Shown here in pieces: positions 1 through 9,576 of a stretch of DNA of 64,000 nucleotides. The position numbers and the translations under genes are program-made. The stretch's first letter is position 1. Each line of letters begins with the position of its first letter. The DNA comes from Salinibaculum sp. SYNS191. GTDB taxonomy: Archaea > Halobacteriota > Halobacteria > Halobacteriales > Haloarculaceae. The notes below the pieces were generated by a model that was not told where the DNA came from, searched no databases, and saw only the letters and a list, made by a program, of their open reading frames with translations. The stretch covers positions 62,001 to 126,000 of the forward strand of contig NZ_CP147839.1 of assembly GCF_037338445.1 (NCBI RefSeq), given 5' to 3'.

Positions 1-2586
1 TCGGTTGCGGAGTTCGGTCGGGCTGAGGTCCTCGTGGGCAAGCGACTCCGCGAGGTCGCGCTCGATCGAGATGTTGCCGATGAGCTTCGTCTTGATGTTG
101 TTCAGCACCTCGTCGTAGGCTCGCTCGTTCCGGTTCCGCACCTGTTCGGGGAACTGCATCACGAGCCCCATACTCAGCCCGAACGATCGGCCCTGCGGCA
201 GTAGCTGCTCGGAGACGAGCTTCGTCGACGCGACCGGCGCCGCCTCCTCGATGATGAGGTTCGTGAGCTTCTCGTAGTCGGTCTGACCGTCGCGACGGCG
301 AACCTGCACGGCGTCCCAGAGGTTGCTCAACAGCAGGAGTGTGATCGCTCGCTGTGCCTCCGGCCGGAGGTCGCCGAGGTCGAAGATGATGGTAGCGTCT
401 TCGTCGAGGAATTCGCGGAAGTCGAAGCGGTTGTCGACGTACTCGCCGGCGTCGTTCTGCTCAGGGACGTGGCTGAAGATTCGCCGGAGATGCGCGTCCT
501 CTTTGAGCTTGTCGAGGCGGTTCCCGACGGCGTCCATCGACACCTGGAACTGGTGGTTGTCCTTCGCGAAGTGGCGCGTCAGCGATTCCTCGATGTTCTG
601 GTTGTCCGCTGAGACCGGGGGAATCGTCTGGTCGCGCTGCATCCGGAGGGCGGCGGCGAAGAGGTCGTCCAGCCCGAACACGTCGTTCCCGTACTCCTCG
701 TCGAACAGCGCCTTGATTAGGTAACTCAGGATCTCGTTCGCGACGAACGCCTGGCCGTACTGCTCGCGGCCCATAATCATACGGAGGATATCGTGGAAGT
801 GGTCGACCTTGTCCTGAATCGCGTCCTCACGGTTGCGGCCCGCTTCGAGCGCGGGCCGGATGTCGAAGAACGAGAACGCGGGAATCGTCTCCGGGACGCG
901 GAAGTGGTAGACGTCGTCCAAACCACCGAATCGTTCGTAGTGGCAGCGCAGGTAGTTCTCACACATCCCGTCGCCCTTCGGGTCGACGAGGACGACGGGG
1001 CCACCCGTCGTCTCGCGGAGCGAGAGCGCGTCGTTGATGATGGCCTTCGACTTCCCGCCACCCGTCGACGCGAACCGGCCGTAATGCGTCGGCAACAGGT
1101 CCGGCGGGATCCGGATGGGGTCCGGCCGTGGCTCACCGTTCTCGTCGAGCGCGTACCCGATGGCCATCCCGTCTTGGAACTGCTGGATCAGATCCGGGTT
1201 CGGCCACGGGAGCGGATTCCGACTCTGCTGTTCGGCCCTCGTTCCCCGCGTCCCTTCGACGGTCAACTGTTCGGAGGAGGGGACGAGGACGAAGTTCGCG
1301 AGCTCCGTCCCGCTGAGGACCAGCTCGGGGCGGGTCTTCCCCCGGCCCGTCGTCAGCTCGCGATTGAGGAGGCGCTGGAGAGCGGCCCGTGCCTTCTTCT
1401 CCTTCGTTTTCTCACGGAAGCCGCTGTCCCGGAGGCGTTGCCCCTCGACCTCGTAGAACGGCCCATCAAGCGGGTCGAACACGGGGAGGAGCGAGTCCAT
1501 CCGGGCATCGAGGTCGTCGCGGGTGTCGTCGGTGGGGACGCCGACGGCCCGGATGTTGACCGTGAACGACCGTTTGGCGTTCTTCGCGTCGATGTACTCG
1601 ATGCGCTTCTCGACGGCCTCGCTGAGCTGCCGGTCGTCCTGGTCGCTCCGCTGGTCCTCGACCTCGAGCAACGACCCAACGACCTCCTGGAAGAACGTGT
1701 CGCGGCCGTCGACGAGGTCCTCTTTCCGTACCTCCGCGTCGGACTGCCAGCTAGCACGCCGTTGGAAGACAACCTGGAACGCGGTCGGCGCTGTCGCCTC
1801 CATCAGGTGGTCGATCAGCGACGCCAGTGCCGCGCCGGGCTCGTCGACGGACGAGAGATCGCCGTTCGTTTCCTCTGCCGTGAACGGCGTCAGCGAGGTC
1901 ATCCAGTCCTGCTTCCGCGACGCGGCACCACACCACCGAACCCCGAGCGGCGAGACAGCGTCTTGTGCCGGGCGAGCCAGAATCGTTCCCGCCGGTGTCG
2001 TCGTCGGCTCCTCGATGGCCCGTCGCTCTTCCTCGTCGTCTGGAAGTGCATCGGGCGGCGCTAGTTCGAGGGCTGAGTCCCCGACAGTAACGTGATGATC
2101 GGGGACGCTCGTGGCTGCTGTACCGCCGTCGACAACGGGGTCCGCTTCGGCTGGCTCGGAGTCCCCTGATTCCTCGTCGACGATGTCGTACTGTTCTGCC
2201 GGGCCAAACTCGTACTGCAGCCGCCCGGCCTCGTAGTGGTCGACGAATTCCTGCGGTGTGAACTCGACTGGCTGAATGAGCCGAGAGGCGACGTCGACGT
2301 CGACGCGCTCGATGTCGAACGTGCTTGGATAGATGGAGCGGAGACGCTTCTCAAGCGTATCGAGGTGCGCATCGGCCCCGTAGAAGAACTCTACCGGGTC
2401 GTCCGGGCCATCACTGATCGCGAGGAACTCGAATCGGGGTGGTGTCTCACTGTGGAGTGGGTTCAGCTTCGCCCCGAGGCCCGACGAGCCGGGCGTGGTC
2501 AGTTTGTGGAGGCTGTCGAGGACTCGGGGGATGCTCTCCGGGTCAAGCCGCTCGGATGTCGGCGTGACGCGCAGGTACTCAGCCAT
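1..2586 (-). CDS. VirD4/TraG-like conjugative coupling ATPase (C-terminus beyond window)
   Basis: This minus-strand reading frame is open from the ATG at 2586 to the left window edge (862 codons, no stop), so the C-terminus is missing. It begins MAEYLRVTPTSERLDPESI. A Walker A motif, STGGGKSK, lies near residues 505-512 and is followed by a VLVDPKGDG strand; a Walker B-like IIFDLGD lies near residue 734, followed by LIIEEAAPV. This order is typical of HerA/VirD4/TraG-type DNA-pumping ATPases. The first 500 residues are a family-specific, partly acidic domain without clear membrane segments. The start overlaps the stop of the VirB4-like gene by 8 bases, so both are in one operon. It probably couples DNA to the secretion channel at the cell membrane. 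The family call rests on motifs and context; the exact substrate is unknown. Confidence 0.85.
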   Translation of the reverse strand, partial: MAEYLRVTPTSERLDPESIPRVLDSLHKLTTPGSSGLGAKLNPLHSETPPRFEFLAISDGPDDPVEFFYGADAHLDTLEKRLRSIYPSTFDIERVDVDVASRLIQPVEFTPQEFVDHYEAGRLQYEFGPAEQYDIVDEESGDSEPAEADPVVDGGTAATSVPDHHVTVGDSALELAPPDALPDDEEERRAIEEPTTTPAGTILARPAQDAVSPLGVRWCGAASRKQDWMTSLTPFTAEETNGDLSSVDEPGAALASLIDHLMEATAPTAFQVVFQRRASWQSDAEVRKEDLVDGRDTFFQEVVGSLLEVEDQRSDQDDRQLSEAVEKRIEYIDAKNAKRSFTVNIRAVGVPTDDTRDDLDARMDSLLPVFDPLDGPFYEVEGQRLRDSGFREKTKEKKARAALQRLLNRELTTGRGKTRPELVLSGTELANFVLVPSSEQLTVEGTRGTRAEQQSRNPLPWPNPDLIQQFQDGMAIGYALDENGEPRPDPIRIPPDLLPTHYGRFASTGGGKSKAIINDALSLRETTGGPVVLVDPKGDGMCENYLRCHYERFGGLDDVYHFRVPETIPAFSFFDIRPALEAGRNREDAIQDKVDHFHDILRMIMGREQYGQAFVANEILSYLIKALFDEEYGNDVFGLDDLFAAALRMQRDQTIPPVSADNQNIEESLTRHFAKDNHQFQVSMDAVGNRLDKLKEDAHLRRIFSHVPEQNDAGEYVDNRFDFREFLDEDATIIFDLGDLRPEAQRAITLLLLSNLWDAVQVRRRDGQTDYEKLTNLIIEEAAPVASTKLVSEQLLPQGRSFGLSMGLVMQFPEQVRNRNERAYDEVLNNIKTKLIGNISIERDLAESLAHEDLSPTELRNR

Positions 2587-4813
2587 CGTTGGTGTCCTCC
2601 GTTGACCCGCCGTCTGGCTCAGCTTCGACGGCGTCTGATTCCTCGTTCAGTTCGCTCGTTTCGTTCGTTCCGTTCGTTGCTCGGTGTTCGAGCTCTTCCT
2701 GGAACTCCTCCATCTCGGTATCGACGGCGTCGTCGCCGGCGCCGGGCAGCGAGGACCGGATCTGTGAGGTCGGGTCGAAGTCGATGACCTGCTTCTCCTT
2801 GGGCATCGCTTTGACCTGGATACCGCGCCACTCGCCGTCGACGCCCACGAGGGCCTCGGAGAAGCCGGCGTCCTCGTTGCCCGGCACGGCGTCCTGGACG
2901 AACCGCATCTGCGCGTAGTTCAGCCCGAACTCGTCGGCCCACTCCTCGTCCATCCCGTCGAGGCGGTGGAACTGCTTGACTGCACACTGATCCAGGATCG
3001 CCTCGGATTCGGCGTGCTCGAAGAACTCGTCGACGGTCTGTGTGACCAGCCGGATCGAGAGGTCGTGGTGGCGGTGGTGACGGAACACCGTTTCAAGAAA
3101 CGCCAGGCTCGCGGCGTCCTGCATGATGTACCGCGCCTCGTCGATGTAGAACACGACCTCCTTGTCCGAGACTTTCGCGCGCTCGTAGACCAGCGAGATG
3201 AGCAGCTGCATGGTCAGCGCCGTACTGCTGTCGACGCTGCCCTCCTGTTGGGCGAGGTCGAGATAGATGACCTTCTCGTCCCGGATGTCGAAGTCGGACT
3301 CTTGGCCGAGATTGGCGTGGCGACCGTCGTCCTCGAAGGGGCGGAGCTGATCGAGGAGCCACGTCGCGTCCTCCTTGATCTTCCCGGCCTCCTCGTCGGA
3401 CCGGACGACGAACTCCTCGGGGTCGTCGACCATATCCTCGAAGACGTCCATCATATCGCGGATGGTCGGGCTCGGGTTGCTGTGCGTGGAGATGTCGTCG
3501 GTGATTCCTTGGCGCTTGTAGGCACGCTTGAGCCCGAGTTCGAGCGTCGTCCGGCGGTCGCCAAGCGAGATGCCACGGAGCGCGAAGAAGTTCGTGAGGA
3601 AGCTCATCGCGTCGTCGAGCTTCTCGTTGAACGGGCTCGCGTCCTCGCCCATCGCCCGCTGGACGTGTTCAGGCGTCTCCCGAATCTCCAAGGGGTTCAG
3701 GCCGAGCGTCCCGCCGACCGTGATGCGTTTGGCGTCGAGGGCTTCCGCGACCCCCGCCCAGTTGTTCAACGGCTCGAGGATGATGCCGATACGGTCCTTG
3801 CTCTGCTCGATGGAGCGGATGAAGTTCTGCTTCGAACTGAACGACTTCCCCGACCCCGTGTCGCCGACGGTGAACATCGCGTAGCCGTTGTCCCTCGCGA
3901 ACGGGTCGATGACCACGGGACTCTGGTTGTCCTTGTGAATTCCGAATTCGACGCCGCCCTCCTCGAGAATCGTCGCGTTGTGCGGCGAAGACAGTAACGC
4001 GCCGACGGCGCCGCCGAGCGCAATCGACGTCCGCCCGAACTCGTTGTCACCGATGGGTGCGGCGGACTGAAGGGCGAGATCCTGCCGACAGATCGCCGTC
4101 TTCGGCGTGAGATTCGCGGGGTCGTCACGGAGCGCGCTCTTGACCTTCTGGACGGCGTCGCGGAGTGCCTCCTTCTCGTCGGCTCTGACCGTGATGAACA
4201 TCCCCTGGTCGAAGACGTTCGCGCCGTTCTCGACGGCCTTGTACGTCGCTGCGGCCTCGTTGGCGCGTTCCTGTAGGTAGGCACTTCGCACGCTCTGTTC
4301 AAGGTCAGCGTCCACCTGAAGGTCGTCGGCGATATCCTGCAGTTCGTTCCGGGCCCGCTCCTGGTTCTTCGGCGTGATGTGGGCCGTCAGATCGAACTGC
4401 ACGTCCGTCATCTCGAAGAGCTCGGAGAGGTAGCCGTCGTTGGGGTAGTCCGGATAGTCAGCGATGTACAGCGTCGTCGTCCACTGCTCGCCGACCCGTG
4501 CTGCGCGTGTCTCCCACTCGATGGCCGCCGGCGCGGTCACCGTCTTGTGTGACTCGGCGATGTCGTCGAGGAGCTGGCGTTCGGCCGCGCCCTGTTCGAT
4601 GGTCTCCTCGTCGAGCAGGTCCGAGAACTCGACCTCTTCCTCGTCGTCTTCGGTGTACCAGTCCCAGAGGAATTTCCCGCCGATCCCGACCAGTACCGCG
4701 AGCAGGATGTAGAGGGCCGCTCCTTCAGCTGAAGTCGGATTCGTCAGCCACTCCGTGAGCTGGCCGACGGCTCCGCTGCCCGTCTGGAGGACGAGGTTAC
4801 GCATCGTGGGCAT
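2579..4813 (-). CDS. VirB4/TraE-like type IV secretion ATPase
   Basis: A 744-residue protein with an N-terminal membrane helix (about residues 28-48), then a VirB4-type region and a RecA-like ATPase domain. Walker A GDTGSGKSF lies near residues 316-324, Walker B VVFYIDEARY near 553-562, and LVTQTVDEFF follows as a sensor-like strand. VirB4 proteins energise pilus assembly and substrate transfer in type IV secretion and conjugation. The acidic, Thr/Asn/Glu-rich C-terminal tail (last 60 residues) is encoded by a run of TTCGTT-like repeats similar to those upstream of parA. The ATG at 4813 overlaps the upstream gene by 17 bases; an alternative ATG lies at 4804. Confidence in the VirB4 family is high. 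Confidence 0.9.
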   Translation of the reverse strand: MPTMRNLVLQTGSGAVGQLTEWLTNPTSAEGAALYILLAVLVGIGGKFLWDWYTEDDEEEVEFSDLLDEETIEQGAAERQLLDDIAESHKTVTAPAAIEWETRAARVGEQWTTTLYIADYPDYPNDGYLSELFEMTDVQFDLTAHITPKNQERARNELQDIADDLQVDADLEQSVRSAYLQERANEAAATYKAVENGANVFDQGMFITVRADEKEALRDAVQKVKSALRDDPANLTPKTAICRQDLALQSAAPIGDNEFGRTSIALGGAVGALLSSPHNATILEEGGVEFGIHKDNQSPVVIDPFARDNGYAMFTVGDTGSGKSFSSKQNFIRSIEQSKDRIGIILEPLNNWAGVAEALDAKRITVGGTLGLNPLEIRETPEHVQRAMGEDASPFNEKLDDAMSFLTNFFALRGISLGDRRTTLELGLKRAYKRQGITDDISTHSNPSPTIRDMMDVFEDMVDDPEEFVVRSDEEAGKIKEDATWLLDQLRPFEDDGRHANLGQESDFDIRDEKVIYLDLAQQEGSVDSSTALTMQLLISLVYERAKVSDKEVVFYIDEARYIMQDAASLAFLETVFRHHRHHDLSIRLVTQTVDEFFEHAESEAILDQCAVKQFHRLDGMDEEWADEFGLNYAQMRFVQDAVPGNEDAGFSEALVGVDGEWRGIQVKAMPKEKQVIDFDPTSQIRSSLPGAGDDAVDTEMEEFQEELEHRATNGTNETSELNEESDAVEAEPDGGSTEDTNDG

Positions 4814-5918
4814 CCTCCCGGCGCGAGTCGCCGATGATAGGTTGTTCGCGAACGATGCTCTCTGCGTCGTCGTAGTCGTGTTCGCGGCCGTTCCAAAAGT
4901 CCATATTCAACACGAAGAGCTCGACCGTGCTGAGCCGCCGAGCGGACCAGCCTGAGGCCTGCTGGATGAACTCCGACCGCACGTCGTTGACTCGGCTGTC
5001 CAGCTTCTCGAACATCTGGGCGCGGCGCTCGACGTCCGTGAGGTCCTCCCGGCGGGTTACGAACGGGTTGAACAGGAACCCGATGACGGGGAACTGCGTC
5101 AGCTTCTCGGCCGGTGTGCCCTCATCCCGGAAGCGGTCGTAGACCTCCAGCGGCGTGACCTCGACGCCGATGTAGTACCGCACCTGCTGGATGCCCCGTT
5201 CGCGCATCTCTTTGGGTCGGGTTTCCCGATACTCCTCGAGGAGTTCCCGGAAGATCGGATTTGCTTTGACGTCCTCGTCGTTCAGGCGGTCTTCGATGTT
5301 CTCCGTAATCTGTTCGACCGGGAACGAGCGGGTCGTGGCGTGGAGTTTGAGCTTCGAGTCCAGTTCCTTGTTGGCGAACTCTTCGCCGGCGTCCTGGAGC
5401 TGTGCCCAGTCGTCGGACATCGCGAAATCCATGTTGCCGGGGTCGATCTCGATGAACGCCTCCATCGTCCCGTCGGCACGCTGGATCGCGCCAGCACCCG
5501 GCCACGCCCGCTCGATGTTCGTGAGGTCCTGCGTCCGCTCGTCGGGCTTGAACGGTGTGTAGTTCGCGAGCCCGCCCTCGTTTCGCTCTGTCTCGTTGGT
5601 ATTACTGTCGGGCTCCTCCGGGGCACTGAACGTGATCTGGGGGCGCTTGACGTAGCGATAGACGTCTTTCGTCCACGTCCACGCGTTCAGGTGGTCGGGC
5701 GAGACGTAGACGATCGCGACGCCGAACCCGAACCCACCTGCGACGAACGGCAGGGCGAGTGATTCGATGCCGGTGAGGCCGGCGATGAACAGGCCGACGA
5801 TCGGGAAGGCGATCAGGACGCCGACGTCGCCTTCCTCGATGTTGAGGTAGGGGATGCGACTCTCCTCACCGAACTGGTCCATGATGCGCCGTGCGGCTGC
5901 GTCTTCGTCGATGGACAT
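4797..5918 (-). CDS. VirB3/PrgI-like membrane component of the conjugation apparatus
   Basis: A 373-residue protein with two adjacent hydrophobic helices near residues 31-52 and 55-72, followed by a long soluble acidic region. A short N-terminal double-helix anchor immediately upstream of a VirB4 gene is the arrangement of VirB3/PrgI proteins, which recruit VirB4 to the membrane; the rest (about residues 100-373) is a haloarchaeal extension I cannot assign. The family name therefore rests on topology and gene order, not on a diagnostic motif. Six bases separate it from the upstream gene and it overlaps the VirB4-like gene downstream, which implies co-translation. Confidence 0.65.
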   Translation of the reverse strand: MSIDEDAAARRIMDQFGEESRIPYLNIEEGDVGVLIAFPIVGLFIAGLTGIESLALPFVAGGFGFGVAIVYVSPDHLNAWTWTKDVYRYVKRPQITFSAPEEPDSNTNETERNEGGLANYTPFKPDERTQDLTNIERAWPGAGAIQRADGTMEAFIEIDPGNMDFAMSDDWAQLQDAGEEFANKELDSKLKLHATTRSFPVEQITENIEDRLNDEDVKANPIFRELLEEYRETRPKEMRERGIQQVRYYIGVEVTPLEVYDRFRDEGTPAEKLTQFPVIGFLFNPFVTRREDLTDVERRAQMFEKLDSRVNDVRSEFIQQASGWSARRLSTVELFVLNMDFWNGREHDYDDAESIVREQPIIGDSRREDAHDA

Positions 5919-5924
5919 GGATTG

Positions 5925-6986
5925 TTAGTAACCTCCAGGGTCGTTCTCGGTCCGCCGGTAGGACGGCGTCCCGCCGTCTTCGTCGCTGTTCGCGCCACGG
6001 GCTGCAGCTTTCTGCGCCACAGCGTGTCCCGCTGCGGCCTTCGGTCCCCACCGGGCCGCCGTCGTTGCGACGCCGGCGCCGCCGACATAGGCCCCAGCGG
6101 CGACACCGCCGATGAGGGCCGCTCCCTTCGTCGCACCACCGAGAACCTTCGCCGTCAGCGGGGTCGCGTACTTGAACGTCTTCCACGTCACATAGAGCGC
6201 AACGAGGGGAAGTGAAGCCGCAACGAGATACTTGAGGAACGCTGATCCCGGCGTCAACGCCCCTCCAGAGTAGAGTAGGTCGTATCCTTTGAGGACTATC
6301 GCCGCAGGCAGGGGTAGGATGGCCAGTGGGACGAACCGTTTGCTGAACCCCATCGCGACATCAGAGAGGACTGGGATATTGCCATACGCAACGGCGAACG
6401 CGATGGGCATCCCGTACAGGTAGACGTAGAGGAGAATCTGCCTGATGTAGAACAGCGCCTCCAGTGCCCACATCGAGATTCCTCCGATGAGAGCAAAGAG
6501 GAGACCAAGACCGGGATTGGTAATCGACCCCGTTATGAACTGCAGCATAGCAGAGCCCAGCGAGGACAGCTCCGGCATCAGGGCAATCGTGAACCCATCA
6601 ACAAGGTAGAGCGCGAGCGCTCCAATCCAGTACCAGGTAATAATCAGAAAGGCTCCGACCCAGGCAGTCTTCTTGGTCTTCCGAGCCTCGTACGCACTCC
6701 CGATATTGAAGATGCGGATGGTGTGTCGTCCCTGAACGCTCATCACGAGTAGCAGCAGAGAGATCAACATGATCTCGCCACCGATGAGTCCTTCCTGAAT
6801 TGCTGGCCAAGGGGCGTTACTTGGTTCTCCGAAAATGAACGTCCCTTCAGTCTGGGGAGTCGGAGTGCCAAACATCTCTTCGGTCAGCGTCTGATACCCC
6901 GACCGAAGCCCGTCCATGAACAGACCGATGAACCAATCGACGACGTCTTTGAAGCCCTCGAGAACGACGTCTATCAGGTCCACCAT
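5925..6986 (-). CDS. VirB6/TrbL-like polytopic membrane protein
   Basis: A 353-residue protein with about six to seven hydrophobic segments: an amphipathic N-terminus, then helices near residues 70-90, 110-130, 140-165, 175-200, 215-240 and 260-280. An Ala/Gly-rich hydrophobic stretch and a hydrophilic tail follow. No enzymatic motif is visible. Many membrane spans plus position between VirB4/VirB3-like genes and secreted proteins fit a VirB6/TrbL-type inner-membrane channel subunit. Haloarchaeal plasmids often carry such a protein beside VirB4, so this is an inference from topology and neighbourhood. Two bases separate it from the upstream lipoprotein gene. Confidence 0.65.
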   Translation of the reverse strand: MVDLIDVVLEGFKDVVDWFIGLFMDGLRSGYQTLTEEMFGTPTPQTEGTFIFGEPSNAPWPAIQEGLIGGEIMLISLLLLVMSVQGRHTIRIFNIGSAYEARKTKKTAWVGAFLIITWYWIGALALYLVDGFTIALMPELSSLGSAMLQFITGSITNPGLGLLFALIGGISMWALEALFYIRQILLYVYLYGMPIAFAVAYGNIPVLSDVAMGFSKRFVPLAILPLPAAIVLKGYDLLYSGGALTPGSAFLKYLVAASLPLVALYVTWKTFKYATPLTAKVLGGATKGAALIGGVAAGAYVGGAGVATTAARWGPKAAAGHAVAQKAAARGANSDEDGGTPSYRRTENDPGGY

Positions 6987-6988
6987 CG

Positions 6989-7819
6989 TTAGGCCTCCGT
7001 GATTGAAACCTCGCAGTCACTCATCTCCGTGGATCCGGAGTACTCTACATCGAAGGATTTCGATACCTGGTCGCCGCCAACCTGGGTTCGGACTGTAACG
7101 GTGAACTGGCCGCTGTTCCCGTCCGGGGAGCATCCCATTCCCTCCTCAGATTCAGAACCAAACGGGAACGAACTACTGAACAGGTCGGTAGTTTCTCCCG
7201 GCGAGATCACCACCTGCTCGGTTTCATACATCCCGCTACCTCGGGGATCTTCGACAGGGTTTGGAACATCACCGGAGAAAATCAACTCAACAATCGCTTC
7301 TGGTCCGCTTCCGGTGTTTCCGACGGTGACGTACGCTTCCCCGTTCTTTAGCCGATCCGTCTCGGTGTCTCCGTAGACTTCGTCCCACGGCTTCTCAGGG
7401 TTATTCCGATAAAGACCGACCTCTTGAATTCCAATTTCCGGCTGTATCAGAGAGGAAGTCTCAGCTAGCGTTTCTTCACCGCTGAGGGCCACGACAGTAT
7501 ACTCTCCAGGCTCGTAGGAAGTCCCGATCTCGAAGGAGACCTGCTGTGACCCAGCAGCGGTTTCTCGCTGACCGAACAGTTCCCCATTCGGCTGGACGAG
7601 ATTAATCTGGTCGACTTCCTCCTGTGAGGAGTATTCAACGACGAGTTCTGTCCCCTCTATAGTGACTTCCTGGATGACTCCTCCTTCATCAGACGGTGTT
7701 GAGTTCCCGCCATCCGGGGAATCGCCGTTGTTGAGACATCCGGCCACGCTCGCGAGAGCGGCGCCGGCGACTGTTCGGAGGGCGGTCCGTCTACTGAGGT
7801 GGGGATTGTCCTGAGTCAT
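6989..7819 (-). CDS. Tat-exported lipoprotein of the secretion operon
   Basis: I choose the ATG at 7819, which overlaps the upstream stop as ATGA. A longer open frame to 7963 only overlaps the neighbouring gene and hides the signal peptide. From 7819 the 276-residue protein starts MTQDNPHLSRRTALRTVAGA, with a twin-arginine motif and a lipobox (VAGC near residues 26-29). A Gly/Asn/Ser/Asp linker typical of haloarchaeal surface lipoproteins follows. The mature part looks beta-rich and has a pair of cysteines near the C-terminus (one in a MGCSPD context, one in a DCEVSI context). It is probably anchored on the outer face of the membrane next to the secretion channel. The specific role is unknown. 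Confidence 0.8.
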   Translation of the reverse strand: MTQDNPHLSRRTALRTVAGAALASVAGCLNNGDSPDGGNSTPSDEGGVIQEVTIEGTELVVEYSSQEEVDQINLVQPNGELFGQRETAAGSQQVSFEIGTSYEPGEYTVVALSGEETLAETSSLIQPEIGIQEVGLYRNNPEKPWDEVYGDTETDRLKNGEAYVTVGNTGSGPEAIVELIFSGDVPNPVEDPRGSGMYETEQVVISPGETTDLFSSSFPFGSESEEGMGCSPDGNSGQFTVTVRTQVGGDQVSKSFDVEYSGSTEMSDCEVSITEA

Positions 7820-9549
7820 GGGTTTTGTCCGAAGATGTCTTCTGGGCCGAGCATCCGCAGGAGGCGCTTGCCAGCGTAGAACATCACGAAGAAGGGCAGG
7901 AGCTGCCAGCCGACCTCGAACACCAGTGCAAACCAGCCGTCGATCGTCCCGAGTGGGTGCCACCGGGCCGTCGCGGTATCACTCACGTACGCTGGGTCGT
8001 GACCGAGCCACGAGCCCGGATGGTACCGAGCCGTGTAGATGCCCGGTTCGTCGATGGTCACGATCGCCACTCCCGAGGCGTTGGTCTCGACGCGCTGATC
8101 CGCGACCGTGATGTACCCGTTTCGGGTGGTGCCGCCGATTGGATACTGACGGCTATCGTCGAGCGCGATCGGCGCACCAGTTTGATTGTCCCGGAGTTCG
8201 ACCCTGAGCGTCGCTTGCGACTGATTCTGATGGATGACCTCAACAGTAAGATTGCTGCGGTGGAGCTGCCGCTCGGAGCCGGCGTCCGGCTCGACGATTG
8301 ACGCATTCACGCCCCGGACGATTCCCGCTACATGCAGCGCCTCTCGATCGACGTTCTCAGCTCGAACGGCGACGCCGTACGTCGTCGTGTACGACTGGTT
8401 GACGATGTCGATATTGATGTTCTCACCGATGGTACCGACTGGTGACGGGCGGTCAGTCCCCCAGGTCTCGATGAGTTCCGGTCCGTCTCGAACCGGCTCG
8501 GCACGCGGCCCGATCCGCGAGGGATAGGCGTGGACGTACACCGGAATCGCGTCTGACTCGACGGTGGCGCTATCCGTGCGATTCGACCGGACGAGCGTGT
8601 CCCAGTTGGTGTTCCGAGCGGTGTAGAACCGCCAGATGCCACGGACCCGTGCCTCACCGTCCTCCGTGAGCGTGTACCCCTGCCATGGCCGCGACTGGAA
8701 GATCGCCACGCCAGCGTCGCCGTTCGGATACTCGGCGTAGTAGGGGTACGCCGAGAGGTCGTAGATCTCGACGCCGATCGAATCGGAGACATTGCGTGAT
8801 TCCGTCCGATAGGTGACGTCGACGTCCGTCCGGTCACCCAGGTCGGTCCTGACGGTCTTCTTCAGCCGGACGCTAATCTCCGCTTCCAACGTGAGATTCG
8901 CACTCCAGTCGTCCTCGATCTGGTAGTCGAGGGCAGGCGTATGTGACCCGTCACGCTCGGCGATGGTCTCGCCGTCCTTCTTCAACCGGACTTCTTCGAT
9001 CTCGTGCTCCGTGAGCGACCACGAGATAGTCGTGTTGCCGGAGGAACTCCCGTTGGGGACGCGAACGCGATAATCAACGAACCCGCGCATCGTCCCATTC
9101 GGCGCGATGTAGAGTGGGGTTTCACCGGACTCGAGGTGGCCACGAGTAGAGGGCTGGACCGCGAAGATCGTCGCGTGAGCATCTTCGATGAAGACGCCCT
9201 CCTCGAGGTCCGCGTGCGGCGGATGCACGGACGTATCTGGGCCGGCGGCGTCGAGGTCCTCGAAGTCGTTCCGCGTCCACGTCGCCGCGGTCGCGGGCGG
9301 CCGTTTGAACGTAATGTCCGTCCCGTTGGCGACCTGATGGACGGCGGAGCGGTCCTCGCCGTAGCGCTGGCGGTACTCCTCCTGGCTGATGTAGTTGTCC
9401 GCATCACGTGACCACAGCGTTGCCGACTCGTTTTCCGTGAGCCCGTTTCCCTCCGTACCTGGTCGTGGCGGGTCAGCGGCGACGATACCCGTGACTAGGC
9501 TCGTCGCGAGCAAGCCGGCCATGAGCACGGAGAGCTCTCGATGGTTCAT
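7816..9549 (-). CDS. large secreted membrane-anchored protein of the secretion operon
   Basis: A 577-residue protein with a Sec-type signal peptide (MNHRELSVLMAGLLATSLVTGIVAA), a long Asn/Thr/Asp-rich extracellular region, and a single C-terminal hydrophobic helix (about residues 540-562) followed by a short basic and then acidic tail. The ectodomain has many NxT/NxS sequons and beta-sandwich-like segments, including one near residues 430-520 that resembles carboxypeptidase-regulatory/Ig-like folds. No catalytic motif is visible. Its place between the pilin-like and lipoprotein genes suggests a surface structural or adhesive component of the transfer apparatus. Function is not established. 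Confidence 0.8.
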   Translation of the reverse strand: MNHRELSVLMAGLLATSLVTGIVAADPPRPGTEGNGLTENESATLWSRDADNYISQEEYRQRYGEDRSAVHQVANGTDITFKRPPATAATWTRNDFEDLDAAGPDTSVHPPHADLEEGVFIEDAHATIFAVQPSTRGHLESGETPLYIAPNGTMRGFVDYRVRVPNGSSSGNTTISWSLTEHEIEEVRLKKDGETIAERDGSHTPALDYQIEDDWSANLTLEAEISVRLKKTVRTDLGDRTDVDVTYRTESRNVSDSIGVEIYDLSAYPYYAEYPNGDAGVAIFQSRPWQGYTLTEDGEARVRGIWRFYTARNTNWDTLVRSNRTDSATVESDAIPVYVHAYPSRIGPRAEPVRDGPELIETWGTDRPSPVGTIGENINIDIVNQSYTTTYGVAVRAENVDREALHVAGIVRGVNASIVEPDAGSERQLHRSNLTVEVIHQNQSQATLRVELRDNQTGAPIALDDSRQYPIGGTTRNGYITVADQRVETNASGVAIVTIDEPGIYTARYHPGSWLGHDPAYVSDTATARWHPLGTIDGWFALVFEVGWQLLPFFVMFYAGKRLLRMLGPEDIFGQNP

Positions 9550-9576
9550 AGGGCTCGCACCGGGACTGCGGGGTGG

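Noticed and set aside
793..2064. Long plus-strand open frame (423 codons) opposite the left end
   Set aside because: It is the antisense shadow of the VirD4-like gene: the minus frame carries Walker A and B motifs and has normal haloarchaeal protein character, while the plus frame is Arg/Val/Leu-rich without motifs.
2966..3997. Plus-strand open frame of 343 codons
   Set aside because: It is antisense to the VirB4-like gene and shows the repetitive Val/Glu/Arg composition of GC-rich shadow frames.
8328..8837. Minus-strand open frame of 169 codons inside the large secreted protein gene
   Set aside because: It is a Thr/Ser/Arg-rich alternative frame of the signal-peptide-bearing gene, without its own start signals.
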